Positions 27,067-35,633 of a DNA stretch of 64,000 nt are shown piece by piece. The notes beneath the pieces were generated by a model that did no database searches, was not told the origin of the DNA, and saw only the letters and a list, made by a program, of their open reading frames with translations. A program made the translations under genes and the position numbers. Origin of the DNA: CAYNFR01 sp964396595 (GTDB lineage Bacteria; Bacteroidota; Bacteroidia; Chitinophagales; Saprospiraceae); contig CAYNFR010000008.1 in the NCBI GenBank assembly GCA_964396595.1, forward strand, positions 1-64,000. Direction: 5' to 3'. The first letter of the stretch is position 1. Each line of letters starts with the position of its first letter.

Positions 27067-27843
27067 TTAAGATTTTGATTTGCGATCGATCAGCATATAC
27101 CTTATTCCATCAATTGTCAGATCAGGATTAATCTCGTTAAACAAGTTTTTGAGAGGCTTCATTACAAATGATAGCCCGCCCGTGGCGATGGTTCGAGGTT
27201 TTGTGCCGGTTTCTTTTCTTATGAGTCGCAACATTTCTTTGACAATACCTACATAGCCCCACAAGATACCTGCTTGCATCGCATGAGTGGTATTCATGCC
27301 GAGCACACTTGATGGCAGCTCCAACGGGATCTCAGGAAGTTGAGCTGTATTACTAGCCAATGATTTCATGGCGGTCTTAATGCCGGGTGTTATAGCTACA
27401 CCTTTGACTGTTCCATCTTGATCTACGGTGGTAAATGTCAACGCCGTTCCGAAATCTATGATAACACAATTTCCGCCGTACATACGTCTCGCATAATACG
27501 CATTGGCGACTAGATCAGTTCCTATTTCATAAGGACGAGGCACTTTATAAGCTAGCTCTTCATATAATTCTGGGCCTATGAGCAATACTTCGGTTTCAAA
27601 TATTTCTTTTAATACGGTCAAGAAAATATTGCGCAGCTTTGGCACTACTGTACTTAAGACACAATCCGTTATCGTCGATACATCAATATTACGTTCGAGA
27701 ACCTCCTTGCGGATTTCATAATCATAAAATAAAAGCGCCTCTTCATCATTTTTGGTGAGCATACGCCATTGATGAATCCATTTTACGCCGTCGTGAATGG
27801 CCACGAGCACATTAGAATTGCCTATATCTACTGCTACGATCAT
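27067..27843 (-). CDS. coaX: Type III pantothenate kinase
   Basis: This 258-residue enzyme phosphorylates pantothenate, the first step to coenzyme A. The N-terminal phosphate-binding motif is VDIGNSNVLVAIHDG. The central NCVIIDFGTALTFT and GVAITPGIKTA and the C-terminal TIATGGLSF are family signatures. Length is normal for the ASKHA-type CoaX. Its start overlaps the stop of the ATP-grasp gene (TAATG). Confidence 0.96.
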   Translation of the reverse strand: MIVAVDIGNSNVLVAIHDGVKWIHQWRMLTKNDEEALLFYDYEIRKEVLERNIDVSTITDCVLSTVVPKLRNIFLTVLKEIFETEVLLIGPELYEELAYKVPRPYEIGTDLVANAYYARRMYGGNCVIIDFGTALTFTTVDQDGTVKGVAITPGIKTAMKSLASNTAQLPEIPLELPSSVLGMNTTHAMQAGILWGYVGIVKEMLRLIRKETGTKPRTIATGGLSFVMKPLKNLFNEINPDLTIDGIRYMLIDRKSKS

Positions 27844-28847
27844 TAATGCACTAATTTTTTGAGATGTTTATATGACTTTATTCCTTCGTATGAACTCGGC
27901 ATTTGTTCAGGGGAGCTCAGGCGACTTTTGACTACTTGAAACAATAGAGACCAATGCTGATGAGTAGTCCTTATCACTTTCATCCAAGACATCTTGTCAT
28001 CATAAATATGGATCGGTTCTGATTTTGCCCCATTGATTTCGAGGATCTTAAACTCTCCTCTACATAAAGATGCATAGTTTTCAGCCTTGATATCAGCTCG
28101 ACAAAAGTACATCTCCGTGATAGAACTAAAAAAGGAATGTATATTGCCGATTAACTCACTGTTGACCCTATCAGTAATATTCTTGAAGCTAGAACCTCGT
28201 GCATAATTACCTATATGGTCTACCGGCACACTTTGATTAAGTTCCGGCACATGGTCTAGTACTGAAGACATATTTGTCATAACCCAATCCTTGTCTAAGA
28301 ACGGGTTATTAACATTTTTGATTAACTCTGCCAATGATGAAACACCATCACCGATGACTTGTGGCAATATTTTTTGGGTAATGGAGCTAATGCCGTAGCC
28401 TTTGCCTTTAATGTTATAGTATAATACTGAGAATTCTTCAGGATAATCAAGGTATTCTTGCATTAATAATGTAATACCCTCGTATTCAGTTGATACTTGT
28501 TCTAACATTTCAAGGGAGCTGATACGCTTTACCTTATACCCTCTAAAGCCTATATCCGGTTTTAATATTATCGGAAAGCAAAAATGATCAGCTGACTCAA
28601 TGATTCTTGTCTGTGTGGCATGAGAAATGACGCGGTATTGAGGAAGATACTCAGGAGAGATTCGGGCATAAATGTCGCTTTTGCATTCATCGAGCATGCC
28701 ACCCATGTGGATACCGGGATTAGCGACAGAGAAGAATGTGAGTCTTCTGAAATATAGGCTAAAGCCAATGATGTAACAAGCCGAAAGCCACTTGTATAGA
28801 TTAGAGACCCAATATCCTCGGTTAAATACTTTCACAATACAAAGCAT
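27843..28847 (-). CDS. ATP-grasp domain protein
   Basis: This 334-residue protein has an ATP-grasp core. FPIILKPDIGFRGYKVKRI supplies the nucleotide-binding lysine. TLLMQEYLDYPEEFSVLY forms the hinge and lid, and ADIKAENYASLCRGEFKILEINGAKSEPI supplies the metal-binding acid and Asn. It resembles D-Ala-D-Ala ligase-type or peptide ligases, but the substrate cannot be told. It is coupled with coaX by a one-base overlap, so a cofactor-related role is possible but speculative. Confidence 0.8.
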   Translation of the reverse strand: MLCIVKVFNRGYWVSNLYKWLSACYIIGFSLYFRRLTFFSVANPGIHMGGMLDECKSDIYARISPEYLPQYRVISHATQTRIIESADHFCFPIILKPDIGFRGYKVKRISSLEMLEQVSTEYEGITLLMQEYLDYPEEFSVLYYNIKGKGYGISSITQKILPQVIGDGVSSLAELIKNVNNPFLDKDWVMTNMSSVLDHVPELNQSVPVDHIGNYARGSSFKNITDRVNSELIGNIHSFFSSITEMYFCRADIKAENYASLCRGEFKILEINGAKSEPIHIYDDKMSWMKVIRTTHQHWSLLFQVVKSRLSSPEQMPSSYEGIKSYKHLKKLVH

Positions 28848-28973
28848 TATTGCTATGTAAATCTAATCATATTTTGATAAGCGTATAAGCAGTAGCAAAT
28901 AAGCCTGAAGGAAGAGATAAAAAAGACCAAGGGATCTGATCGATTAATGTTACTGATCGCCTGGTATGAATCT

Positions 28974-30230
28974 TTACAAATTAAAAGCCGCTTGGACTTT
29001 TTTTACGTGGTCAAGCTTTTCCCACGTAAATGTTTCAACCGTCATGGTCTTGGACTTTCCTGAACCGTCGACAAACTTCAATTTTTTTATTTCCGGTTGA
29101 CGACCCATGTGTCCGTATGCTGCTGCATCAGAGTAGATAGGTTTGCGAAGCTTCAAGCGTGTTTCGATAGCATAAGGTCTCATGTCGAAGAGTTTTTCTA
29201 CCCTCTTAGCTATCTGGCTATCAGTCATTTTTACCTTGGCGGTGCCATATGTATTTATATAAATATTCGTAGGGTGAGCGACACCGATGGCATAAGAAAC
29301 TTGTACCAGAATTTCATCGCATAAGCCTGCTGCTACTAGATTTTTGGCAATGTGTCTGGTAGCATAGGCTGCTGATCTATCCACTTTCGAAGGATCTTTG
29401 CCGGAAAATGCACCTCCGCCATGCGCTCCTTTGCCTCCATAAGTATCAACTATTATTTTTCTTCCCGTCAAGCCAGTATCACCGTGAGGCCCTCCAATAA
29501 CAAATTTGCCTGTCGGGTTGATATAGTATTTAATCTTATCATTAAATAATGCCTGAATATGCTTTGGACATTGCTTTTTAATGCTGGGGATGACGATGTT
29601 GATAACATCTTTTTTGATGGTTTCGAGCATCTTTTTCTCGTCAGGATCAAAATCGTCATGTTGGGTACTAACAACTATACTGTCTATTCTTTGCGGTTTA
29701 TTATCTTCACCATATTCGATAGTCACTTGGGACTTCGCATCAGGGCGTAGATACTTCATCTTTTTATTTTCTTTTCTGATTCTTGCTAGCTCCAGTAAAA
29801 TCTTGTGGCTGAGGTCTAGCGCTAGAGGCATATAATTAGCCGTTTCATTAGTGGCATATCCAAACATCATTCCTTGGTCTCCTGCACCTTGATCTTCAGG
29901 ATTTGACTTTTCTACACCTCTATTGATATCAGGACTTTGTTCGTGGATAGCAGAGAACACGCCACAACTATTCGATTCGAACATATACTCTGACTTAGTA
30001 TAACCTATCCGCTTTATAACTTCTCTTGCGATAGTCTGAACATCTAGATATGTCTTTGACTTCACCTCACCTGCGAGTACCACTTGGCCAGTTGTGACGA
30101 GGGTTTCGCATGCAACTTTGGACTGTGGATCAAATGCAAGAAAGTGATCTACTAATGAATCTGATATTTGATCTGCCACTTTGTCCGGATGTCCTTCTGA
30201 TACAGACTCTGAAGTGAAGAGATATGACAT
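28974..30230 (-). CDS. metK: S-adenosylmethionine synthetase
   Basis: This 418-residue enzyme makes SAM from methionine and ATP. Signatures are TSESVSEGHPDKVADQISD at the N-terminus, GAGDQGMMFGYATNE and GGGAFSGKDPSKVDRSAAY. Length is in the normal range, slightly longer than E. coli MetK. It follows the FAH gene with a 46-base spacer, too short for a SAM riboswitch. Confidence 0.98.
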   Translation of the reverse strand: MSYLFTSESVSEGHPDKVADQISDSLVDHFLAFDPQSKVACETLVTTGQVVLAGEVKSKTYLDVQTIAREVIKRIGYTKSEYMFESNSCGVFSAIHEQSPDINRGVEKSNPEDQGAGDQGMMFGYATNETANYMPLALDLSHKILLELARIRKENKKMKYLRPDAKSQVTIEYGEDNKPQRIDSIVVSTQHDDFDPDEKKMLETIKKDVINIVIPSIKKQCPKHIQALFNDKIKYYINPTGKFVIGGPHGDTGLTGRKIIVDTYGGKGAHGGGAFSGKDPSKVDRSAAYATRHIAKNLVAAGLCDEILVQVSYAIGVAHPTNIYINTYGTAKVKMTDSQIAKRVEKLFDMRPYAIETRLKLRKPIYSDAAAYGHMGRQPEIKKLKFVDGSGKSKTMTVETFTWEKLDHVKKVQAAFNL

Positions 30231-30276
30231 ATTTTATTATTATAAATATTAAAGAAAGTGCGAATATCTGAATTCT

Positions 30277-30885
30277 TTATTTAATATGACACGTCATCAC
30301 ATTATTATCATTTAGATATCCCTGTAATATATTTCCCGGAGTAACCTGCCCTACGCCACTAGGGGTACCACTAAAGATTACGTCTCCTTTATTCAGCGTA
30401 AAGCGTTGGGAGACATAATGCATTATATAGGGGAGGTTGAAGATCATATTAGTAGCATCCCCACTCTGGACACGCTTATTGTCGATATCCAAATGGAACT
30501 TCGCCGTACTAGCCATAATCGGATCGAAAGGTTGCCATTCACCTATGACGGCAGAAAAATCAAAGCTCTTAGCCAGCTCCCATGGATACCCTTTCTTTTT
30601 GCATTCTGCCTGAATGTCCCTTGCGGTAAAATCAATACCCACACTGATAGCATCTATATACCCGAGTGCTTCTTCTACAAGGAGACCCTTCGCCGGTTTT
30701 GATATTCTGAATATCAGTTCTGCTTCATAATGTATATCTTCAGAGAAATCCGGAATGTAGAAAGTCTGACCATTAGCCAAGAAGGCAGTTTGGGGTTTTA
30801 GAAAAATTAGTGGACTTGTCGGGACAGCACTTGACATCTCTGCTGCATGATCAGCGTAGTTTTTTCCAACACAGATAAACTTCAT
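30277..30885 (-). CDS. Fumarylacetoacetate hydrolase family protein
   Basis: This 202-residue protein has the FAH fold of small decarboxylase/hydrolase enzymes. The sequence KFICVGKNYADHAAEM, the metal-binding IHYEAELIFRI and the downstream VGIDFTARDIQ are typical. The GDVIFSGTPSGVGQVTPG segment closes the active site. Members act on acylpyruvates or oxaloacetate; the substrate here is not determined. Confidence 0.93.
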   Translation of the reverse strand: MKFICVGKNYADHAAEMSSAVPTSPLIFLKPQTAFLANGQTFYIPDFSEDIHYEAELIFRISKPAKGLLVEEALGYIDAISVGIDFTARDIQAECKKKGYPWELAKSFDFSAVIGEWQPFDPIMASTAKFHLDIDNKRVQSGDATNMIFNLPYIMHYVSQRFTLNKGDVIFSGTPSGVGQVTPGNILQGYLNDNNVMTCHIK

Positions 30886-30911
30886 AGTATGATGGTTAAG
30901 AGAATTAATGA

Positions 30912-31928
30912 TTATTTGTATCTCACGTTCATAAGCCCGACGAGCTCCTTAACTTCATAGAGTGTTTGCTGAGCTGTTTTTCTGATGCGCTCAGAGGATT
31001 CTTTTATCTGTTCTTTTAACTCGCGCTTGTTCTGATTTATTTCTTGCTTTTTTTCTCTGAAGGGAGTGACTAGGGAGATTATCGCATCTGCAGCTACCTC
31101 TTTAAGATCGACATACTTTAATGACCCATCTCGAAATGCCGATTGTAAGCTTGTCAATTCTTTAGAACTATTGCCGCAGGCTTTTATGATTTCAAATAAA
31201 TTTGACACACCCGGGCTCATGCTCTCTGAATGTTTGCCGATATCAGTGACCGCAGATTTGACCTGCTTGCGTATCTGGCTTTCATCTGCGAATACATTGA
31301 TATAGTGTTTTTCGCCTGCACTCTTACTCATTTTTTTTGTAGGATCTGCCAACGATTGAATCTTGGGTGTCGGTGTAAACAGTGCTTCTGGTAGCATGAA
31401 ATACTCTTTCTTGGCAATGTAGTTAAAACGTTGTGCGATATTTCGTGTGAGCTCAAGGTGTTGTTGTTGATCTTGACCTACAGGTACAAAATCTGCTTTA
31501 TATATGAGTATATCAGCTGCTTGAAGAATAGGGTAGGTCAATAGGCCCGCACTGATAAATGTTTCTTTGTCACTATCTTTTGCCTGATGGCTTTTGTCCT
31601 TAAACTGAGTCATCCGGGTTAATTCACCATAGGGGCAGAAACAATTAAATATCCAGCCTAATTCTGCATGCTCAGGCACAAGAGATTGAATAAATATATT
31701 GTCAGGTGATACACCGACGGCAACCAGATTGGAGATTAACTCCCAAGTATTATTGCGTAGTTTTTTTATATCAAAAGGCATAGTGATCGCGTGATAATCC
31801 ACTACACCGTAAAAGCAAGTATAGTCGGCTTGTAGATTTACCCAGTTTTGAACTGCACCGAAGTAATTACCCAGATGCATGTCCCCTGTGGGCTGTATGC
31901 AACTGAGAATGGTCTTGCCCGTAATCAT
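30912..31928 (-). CDS. trpS: Tryptophan--tRNA ligase
   Basis: This 338-residue class I synthetase has the HIGH-type motif GDMHLGNYFGAV (around residues 15-26) and the KMSKS loop (KKMSKSAGEKHYI). Further typical elements are FIQSLVPEHAELGWI and QQQHLELTRNIA. Length is normal. Its ATG touches the ridA stop, so the two genes are expressed together. Confidence 0.97.
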   Translation of the reverse strand: MITGKTILSCIQPTGDMHLGNYFGAVQNWVNLQADYTCFYGVVDYHAITMPFDIKKLRNNTWELISNLVAVGVSPDNIFIQSLVPEHAELGWIFNCFCPYGELTRMTQFKDKSHQAKDSDKETFISAGLLTYPILQAADILIYKADFVPVGQDQQQHLELTRNIAQRFNYIAKKEYFMLPEALFTPTPKIQSLADPTKKMSKSAGEKHYINVFADESQIRKQVKSAVTDIGKHSESMSPGVSNLFEIIKACGNSSKELTSLQSAFRDGSLKYVDLKEVAADAIISLVTPFREKKQEINQNKRELKEQIKESSERIRKTAQQTLYEVKELVGLMNVRYK

Positions 31929-32308
31929 TATTTTACAGCGATTAAAGAGATCTCAACATTAACATACTTCGGAAGTGCACTTACTTCTACGAGCTCACGA
32001 GCGGGGGCTGTTCTTTCGTCAAAGTATTGGGCGTAGACCGCATTGATACGGGCATAATTCTGCATATTTTTAACGAATACGGAGCATTTGACGACATTCT
32101 CGAAGTCCATATCAGCATTGTTGAGGATAGCTTTAAGGTTCTTCATTACCTGATGCGTCTCATTTTCGATGCTATCATTGACGATTTTGCCTGATAATTG
32201 ATCGATGGCTATCTGACCGGAAACATAAAGTGTGTCACCTGCCAATACAGCTTGATTGTAAGGACCCACGGGATCGGGAGCTGCTGAGGCGTTTTTTATC
32301 AGTTTCAT
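31928..32308 (-). CDS. ridA: RidA family enamine/imine deaminase
   Basis: This 126-residue protein carries the Rid signatures ASAAPDPVGPYNQAVLAGDTLYVSGQI at the start and RINAVYAQYF-DERTAPARELVEVSALP at the C-terminal half. The arginine in the APARE segment is the catalytic-type residue. RidA hydrolyses reactive 2-aminoacrylate made by PLP enzymes. It overlaps trpS by one base. Confidence 0.94.
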   Translation of the reverse strand: MKLIKNASAAPDPVGPYNQAVLAGDTLYVSGQIAIDQLSGKIVNDSIENETHQVMKNLKAILNNADMDFENVVKCSVFVKNMQNYARINAVYAQYFDERTAPARELVEVSALPKYVNVEISLIAVK

Positions 32309-32349
32309 TAAATATGTATTAATTAAGAATAGCTAAATAGAGAACAGTA

Positions 32350-32386
32350 TAAAGTAAAAAGCCCCAATAGTATCACCATTAGGGCT
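32350..32386 (-). terminator. Terminator of the yceD-rpmF transcript
   Basis: An imperfect stem (32360-32370 with 32376-32386) encloses a small loop. On the minus strand it is followed by a T-rich tract, ending transcription between rpmF and ridA. Confidence 0.75.
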
Positions 32387-32416
32387 GTAGATTTTATAGT
32401 AAAGAGCATCAATTGC

Positions 32417-32614
32417 TTACTCGACCCCTTCTACCTCTCCTTGGATTACCATTTGGCCTTTGTAGTACATGTTCCCTTCATGCCAATGAGCTCTATGGTA
32501 CTGATGTGCTTCGCCGGTGGTTTTGCAAATAGCTATCTGAGGAGCTGTAGCTTTCTTATGAGTTCTTCTCTTGTTTTTTCGTTGTTTGGAGATTCTACTC
32601 TTAGGATGTGCCAT
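32417..32614 (-). CDS. rpmF: 50S ribosomal protein L32
   Basis: This 65-residue basic protein starts with the L32 pattern AHPKSRISKQRKNKRRTH. I do not see the four zinc-binding cysteines found in many L32 proteins, so this is the zinc-free type. It lies 12 bases after the DUF177/YceD gene, the classical rpmF neighbour. Confidence 0.95.
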   Translation of the reverse strand: MAHPKSRISKQRKNKRRTHKKATAPQIAICKTTGEAHQYHRAHWHEGNMYYKGQMVIQGEVEGVE

Positions 32615-32626
32615 TTTATAAAATTC

Positions 32627-33160
32627 TTATTTTTTAAACTTAATCTTTTTTAATTCTAGCCATAAATCATTTGTTTCTGACGAACCTTCAGGTTTATCCG
32701 TACTTAATTGAGCCATTTTGTTTAGTGTAATTTTGTCACACTGTTGAAAATCCTCTGATTCACAATCAGGTATATTGGAAATCGGAAGATTGACATGAAT
32801 CAACTCATACACAATATTCGTCAAGTCAAGTTCACTTTCATCCCAATCAAGATAGATAACCGATTCGTCATCATCCACTACTCCTCCATAGTTGATGTAG
32901 ATGCGATCTTCGAAGTCCAAAGGTAGATCCACTTGTGCGAGACAACGATCACATATAGACTTAAAAGTACCTTCGCAATAAAGTAAGACTGTGGACAAGT
33001 TATCTTGCTTGTCAAGTGTAACATCCAATTCCAACTCCGCCTCTTGTATCCTCGACATTTCGAAGTGTTTAAAGAAGCTATGATTTATGTCAAATTTGTA
33101 CGTATGTACCCCGTTGTTAAGACCTTTGTATGGTAGAATAAATTCTTTTATTGAGACCAT
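32627..33160 (-). CDS. yceD: DUF177 / YceD family protein
   Basis: This 177-residue protein has the YceD core, with CDRCLAQVDLPLDFEDRIYINYG and the preceding CEGTFKSI. YceD proteins are linked to 23S rRNA accumulation or L32 expression in plants and bacteria. The arrangement upstream of rpmF is conserved widely. It has its own promoter at 33188-33195. Confidence 0.9.
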   Translation of the reverse strand: MVSIKEFILPYKGLNNGVHTYKFDINHSFFKHFEMSRIQEAELELDVTLDKQDNLSTVLLYCEGTFKSICDRCLAQVDLPLDFEDRIYINYGGVVDDDESVIYLDWDESELDLTNIVYELIHVNLPISNIPDCESEDFQQCDKITLNKMAQLSTDKPEGSSETNDLWLELKKIKFKK

Positions 33161-33187
33161 AACGTCAAGCTAATTTCTACGGGACGG

Positions 33188-33195
33188 CAAATATA
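33188..33195 (-). promoter_or_regulatory. Bacteroidota -7 promoter box for yceD-rpmF
   Basis: On the minus strand the sequence reads TATATTTG, matching TAnnTTTG, about 28 bases before the yceD start. Confidence 0.6.
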
Positions 33196-33236
33196 ATTTA
33201 TTTTTAAAAACTACTCACTTTTTTTGTCGAATCACC

Positions 33237-34631
33237 TTAGAGATTGCCGATCATTGTCTCTGGCCTTACCCACGCGTCATATTCATCCGGGCTAAGGTAT
33301 CCTAGAGCTACTGCAGCTTCTTTCAGCGTAGAATCTTCATTGAAAGCTTTTTTGGCTATTTCTGCAGCTTTATCATATCCTATCTTCGTGTTTAGCGCGG
33401 TGACTAACATAAGAGAATTATTCAGATGTTGGGTAATCCGGCTGCGGTTCGCTTGGAGACCTGCGATACAGTGCTCGTTAAAACTGTTGCATGCATCTCC
33501 GATCAATCTTGCGGATATCAGGAAATTAAAGATCATCATTGGCTTAAAAACGTTCAATTCGAAATGTCCATTCATCCCTCCTACATTTATGGCAACATCA
33601 TTGCCTATTACCTGCGCCATAGCCATTGTTAAGGCTTCGCATTGAGTGGGGTTTACTTTGCCGGGCATTATTGAGCTTCCGGGTTCATTAGCCGGGATAG
33701 TGATTTCACCGATACCACTTCTAGGGCCGGAAGCCAGCATTCTTATATCATTTCCTATCTTCATTAACGACACTGCGACAGTCTTCAGCGCACCATGGGT
33801 CTCGACGATTGCATCGTGGGCAGCGAGTGCTTCGAATTTATTGGGGGCAGTAATAAACGGTAGACCGGACATTTCAGCTATGTGTACAGCCACTTTTTCT
33901 GCATACCCTTGAGGAGCGTTAAGACCAGTTCCGACAGCTGTTCCGCCTAGAGCTAATTCGCTCAAATGAGCCAATGTGTTTTTCAATGCTTTTATACCAT
34001 ACGCTATTTGTGCGGCATAACCGGAAAGCTCTTGACCAAGAGTCAGCGGGGTTGCATCCATAAAATGCGTACGGCCGATCTTGACTACATCCATAAAGTC
34101 TTTCGATTTTCTAGCGAATACTTTGTGCAACTCCTCGAGAGCCGGAATGGTCAGATCGACCACAATTTTATATGCCGCGATGTGCATAGCGGTAGGGAAG
34201 GTATCATTAGATGATTGAGACTTATTAACATCATCATTGGGGTGCAATATCTTTTTTGAGTCTGTTAGCTCACCACCAATAATGACGTGACCACGGTTAG
34301 CGATTACTTCGTTTAAGTTCATGTTAGACTGGGTTCCCGAGCCAGTCTGCCATACGACTAGCGGAAATTCTTCGTCCAGTTGGCCTGCTATTATTTCATC
34401 GCAAACGCGACTTATTAATATGTTTTTTTGAGGGTCAAGTATTCCGAGATCAGTGTTCGTTTGTGCGGCGGCCTTTTTTAGCAGGGCAAAGGCTCTGATA
34501 ACTTCAGTAGGCATTTTTTGACCACCTATTAAGAAGTTCTCACTTGACCTTTGTGTTTGAGCCCCCCAGTACCGATGTGCCGGAACATCAATATAACCTA
34601 TGCTATCTTTTTCTTGTCTTTTGTCGCTCAT
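33237..34631 (-). CDS. fumC: Class II fumarate hydratase
   Basis: This 464-residue enzyme interconverts fumarate and malate in the TCA cycle without an iron-sulfur cluster. The signature GSSIMPGKVNPTQCEA is present. Other family stretches are GSGTQSNMNLNEVIANR and VKIGRTHFMDATPLTLGQE. Full length. It has its own promoter at 34677-34684 and is divergent from the superoxide dismutase gene, with 122 bases between them. Confidence 0.98.
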   Translation of the reverse strand: MSDKRQEKDSIGYIDVPAHRYWGAQTQRSSENFLIGGQKMPTEVIRAFALLKKAAAQTNTDLGILDPQKNILISRVCDEIIAGQLDEEFPLVVWQTGSGTQSNMNLNEVIANRGHVIIGGELTDSKKILHPNDDVNKSQSSNDTFPTAMHIAAYKIVVDLTIPALEELHKVFARKSKDFMDVVKIGRTHFMDATPLTLGQELSGYAAQIAYGIKALKNTLAHLSELALGGTAVGTGLNAPQGYAEKVAVHIAEMSGLPFITAPNKFEALAAHDAIVETHGALKTVAVSLMKIGNDIRMLASGPRSGIGEITIPANEPGSSIMPGKVNPTQCEALTMAMAQVIGNDVAINVGGMNGHFELNVFKPMMIFNFLISARLIGDACNSFNEHCIAGLQANRSRITQHLNNSLMLVTALNTKIGYDKAAEIAKKAFNEDSTLKEAAVALGYLSPDEYDAWVRPETMIGNL

Positions 34632-34676
34632 CGAGATATATAATTATAGATTTTAGTGAAAGTCATTTTACTGGCA

Positions 34677-34684
34677 CAAATGTA
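34677..34684 (-). promoter_or_regulatory. Bacteroidota -7 promoter box for fumC
   Basis: On the minus strand the sequence reads TACATTTG. A sod promoter must lie in the same 122-base interval, so the divergent promoters are close together. Confidence 0.55.
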
Positions 34685-34753
34685 AACATCTTATATTCGC
34701 AAGTGTTAACAGCTTACAATTAGCAATATTATTCAAGTTCAAAATACTTAATT

Positions 34754-35365
34754 ATGGCATTCAGTTTACCTTCTCTCGGATATGCTTATGATGCGCTAGA
34801 GCCGCATTTCGACGCAAGAACAATGGAAATTCATCACACGAAGCATCACAATGCGTATGTTACCAATCTTAATAATGCGATAGCGGGCACGACATTAGAG
34901 AATAAGTCTATCGAAGAAATTATGAAAACCCTGGATATGACAAATCTTGCTGTGCGCAATAATGGGGGAGGACATTACAACCATTCCTTGTTTTGGGAAA
35001 TACTATCTCCGGAAAACCGAGGTAGACTTTCCGGGTCTCTAAAATCAGCAATAGAAAGCGCATTTGGGGATGCAGATAAGTTCAAAGAGACTTTTTCGAA
35101 AGCTGCAGCTACACGATTCGGTAGTGGTTGGGCATGGTTATGCGTACATGAGGGCGGCAAAGTAGAGGTGTGCAGTTCAGCCAACCAAGATAATCCACTC
35201 ATGCCCGGAATAGGATGTGGAGGAACACCGATCATAGGTCTTGATGTGTGGGAGCATGCTTACTATTTACATTATCAGAACCGACGTGCAGACTATATTG
35301 ACGCCTTTTTCAAAGTAGTCAACTGGAATATCGTCGAAGCGAAGTACGAAGCGCTTGTAAAATAG
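34754..35365 (+). CDS. sodA: Superoxide dismutase, Fe/Mn family
   Basis: This 203-residue cytoplasmic enzyme converts superoxide to hydrogen peroxide and oxygen. The metal ligands are in IHHTKHHNAYV (first His), the GGGHYNHSLFWE helix (second His), and DVWEHAYYLHYQNRRADYI (Asp and His). The GGHYNH context is more like the manganese or cambialistic type than the iron type, though metal use cannot be fixed from sequence. It lies divergently from fumC. Confidence 0.95.
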   Translation: MAFSLPSLGYAYDALEPHFDARTMEIHHTKHHNAYVTNLNNAIAGTTLENKSIEEIMKTLDMTNLAVRNNGGGHYNHSLFWEILSPENRGRLSGSLKSAIESAFGDADKFKETFSKAAATRFGSGWAWLCVHEGGKVEVCSSANQDNPLMPGIGCGGTPIIGLDVWEHAYYLHYQNRRADYIDAFFKVVNWNIVEAKYEALVK

Positions 35366-35471
35366 CTTACAATAGCCTAAAAAAAAGTTAAAATTCAGAG
35401 TTTGGTGCTGTTTTTGCATTAGAGAGAGTGACAGCAGTTGACATAAAGTGTTGATTGTATTAACTTACCTG

Positions 35472-35479
35472 TAAATTTG
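35472..35479 (+). promoter_or_regulatory. Promoter of a micro-gene
   Basis: TAAATTTG matches TAnnTTTG, with a TTG at 35451-35453 about 18 bases upstream as a possible -33 element. The next ATG is only 6 bases after the box, so the transcript would be leaderless or nearly so. Confidence 0.5.
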
Positions 35480-35485
35480 TTACCC

Positions 35486-35560
35486 ATGATCATATTTGCA
35501 GCAACAGCATTGCTCTTATTACTGTTTGGTAGAGGGCTATTGCAAGAATCAAGAATTTAA
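35486..35560 (+). CDS. Putative 24-residue hydrophobic micro-protein
   Basis: The frame encodes MIIFAATALLLLLFGRGLL plus five more residues (QESRI). It is one short membrane-like helix followed by a polar tail. It is flanked by its own promoter-like box (35472-35479) and by a strong terminator 6 bases after the stop, so it forms a self-contained transcription unit of about 110 bases. It could equally be a non-coding small RNA. I recognise no family. Confidence 0.45.
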   Translation: MIIFAATALLLLLFGRGLLQESRI

Positions 35561-35565
35561 GAAAG

Positions 35566-35596
35566 AAAAAGCCGATGCAGTCTGCATCGGCTTTTT
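35566..35596 (+). terminator. Bidirectional terminator between the micro-gene and trkH
   Basis: A perfect 14-bp stem (AAAAAGCCGATGCA with TGCATCGGCTTTTT) has a three-base loop, with T runs on both strands. It can end transcripts from both sides, including trkA-trkH on the minus strand. Confidence 0.9.
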
Positions 35597-35633
35597 AGCT
35601 TTATGATTATTGAGGAGTCAGTAGTTCTACGCG

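Noticed and set aside
30231..30276. SAM riboswitch before metK
   Set aside because: The spacer is only 46 bases and AT-rich, too short for a SAM aptamer.
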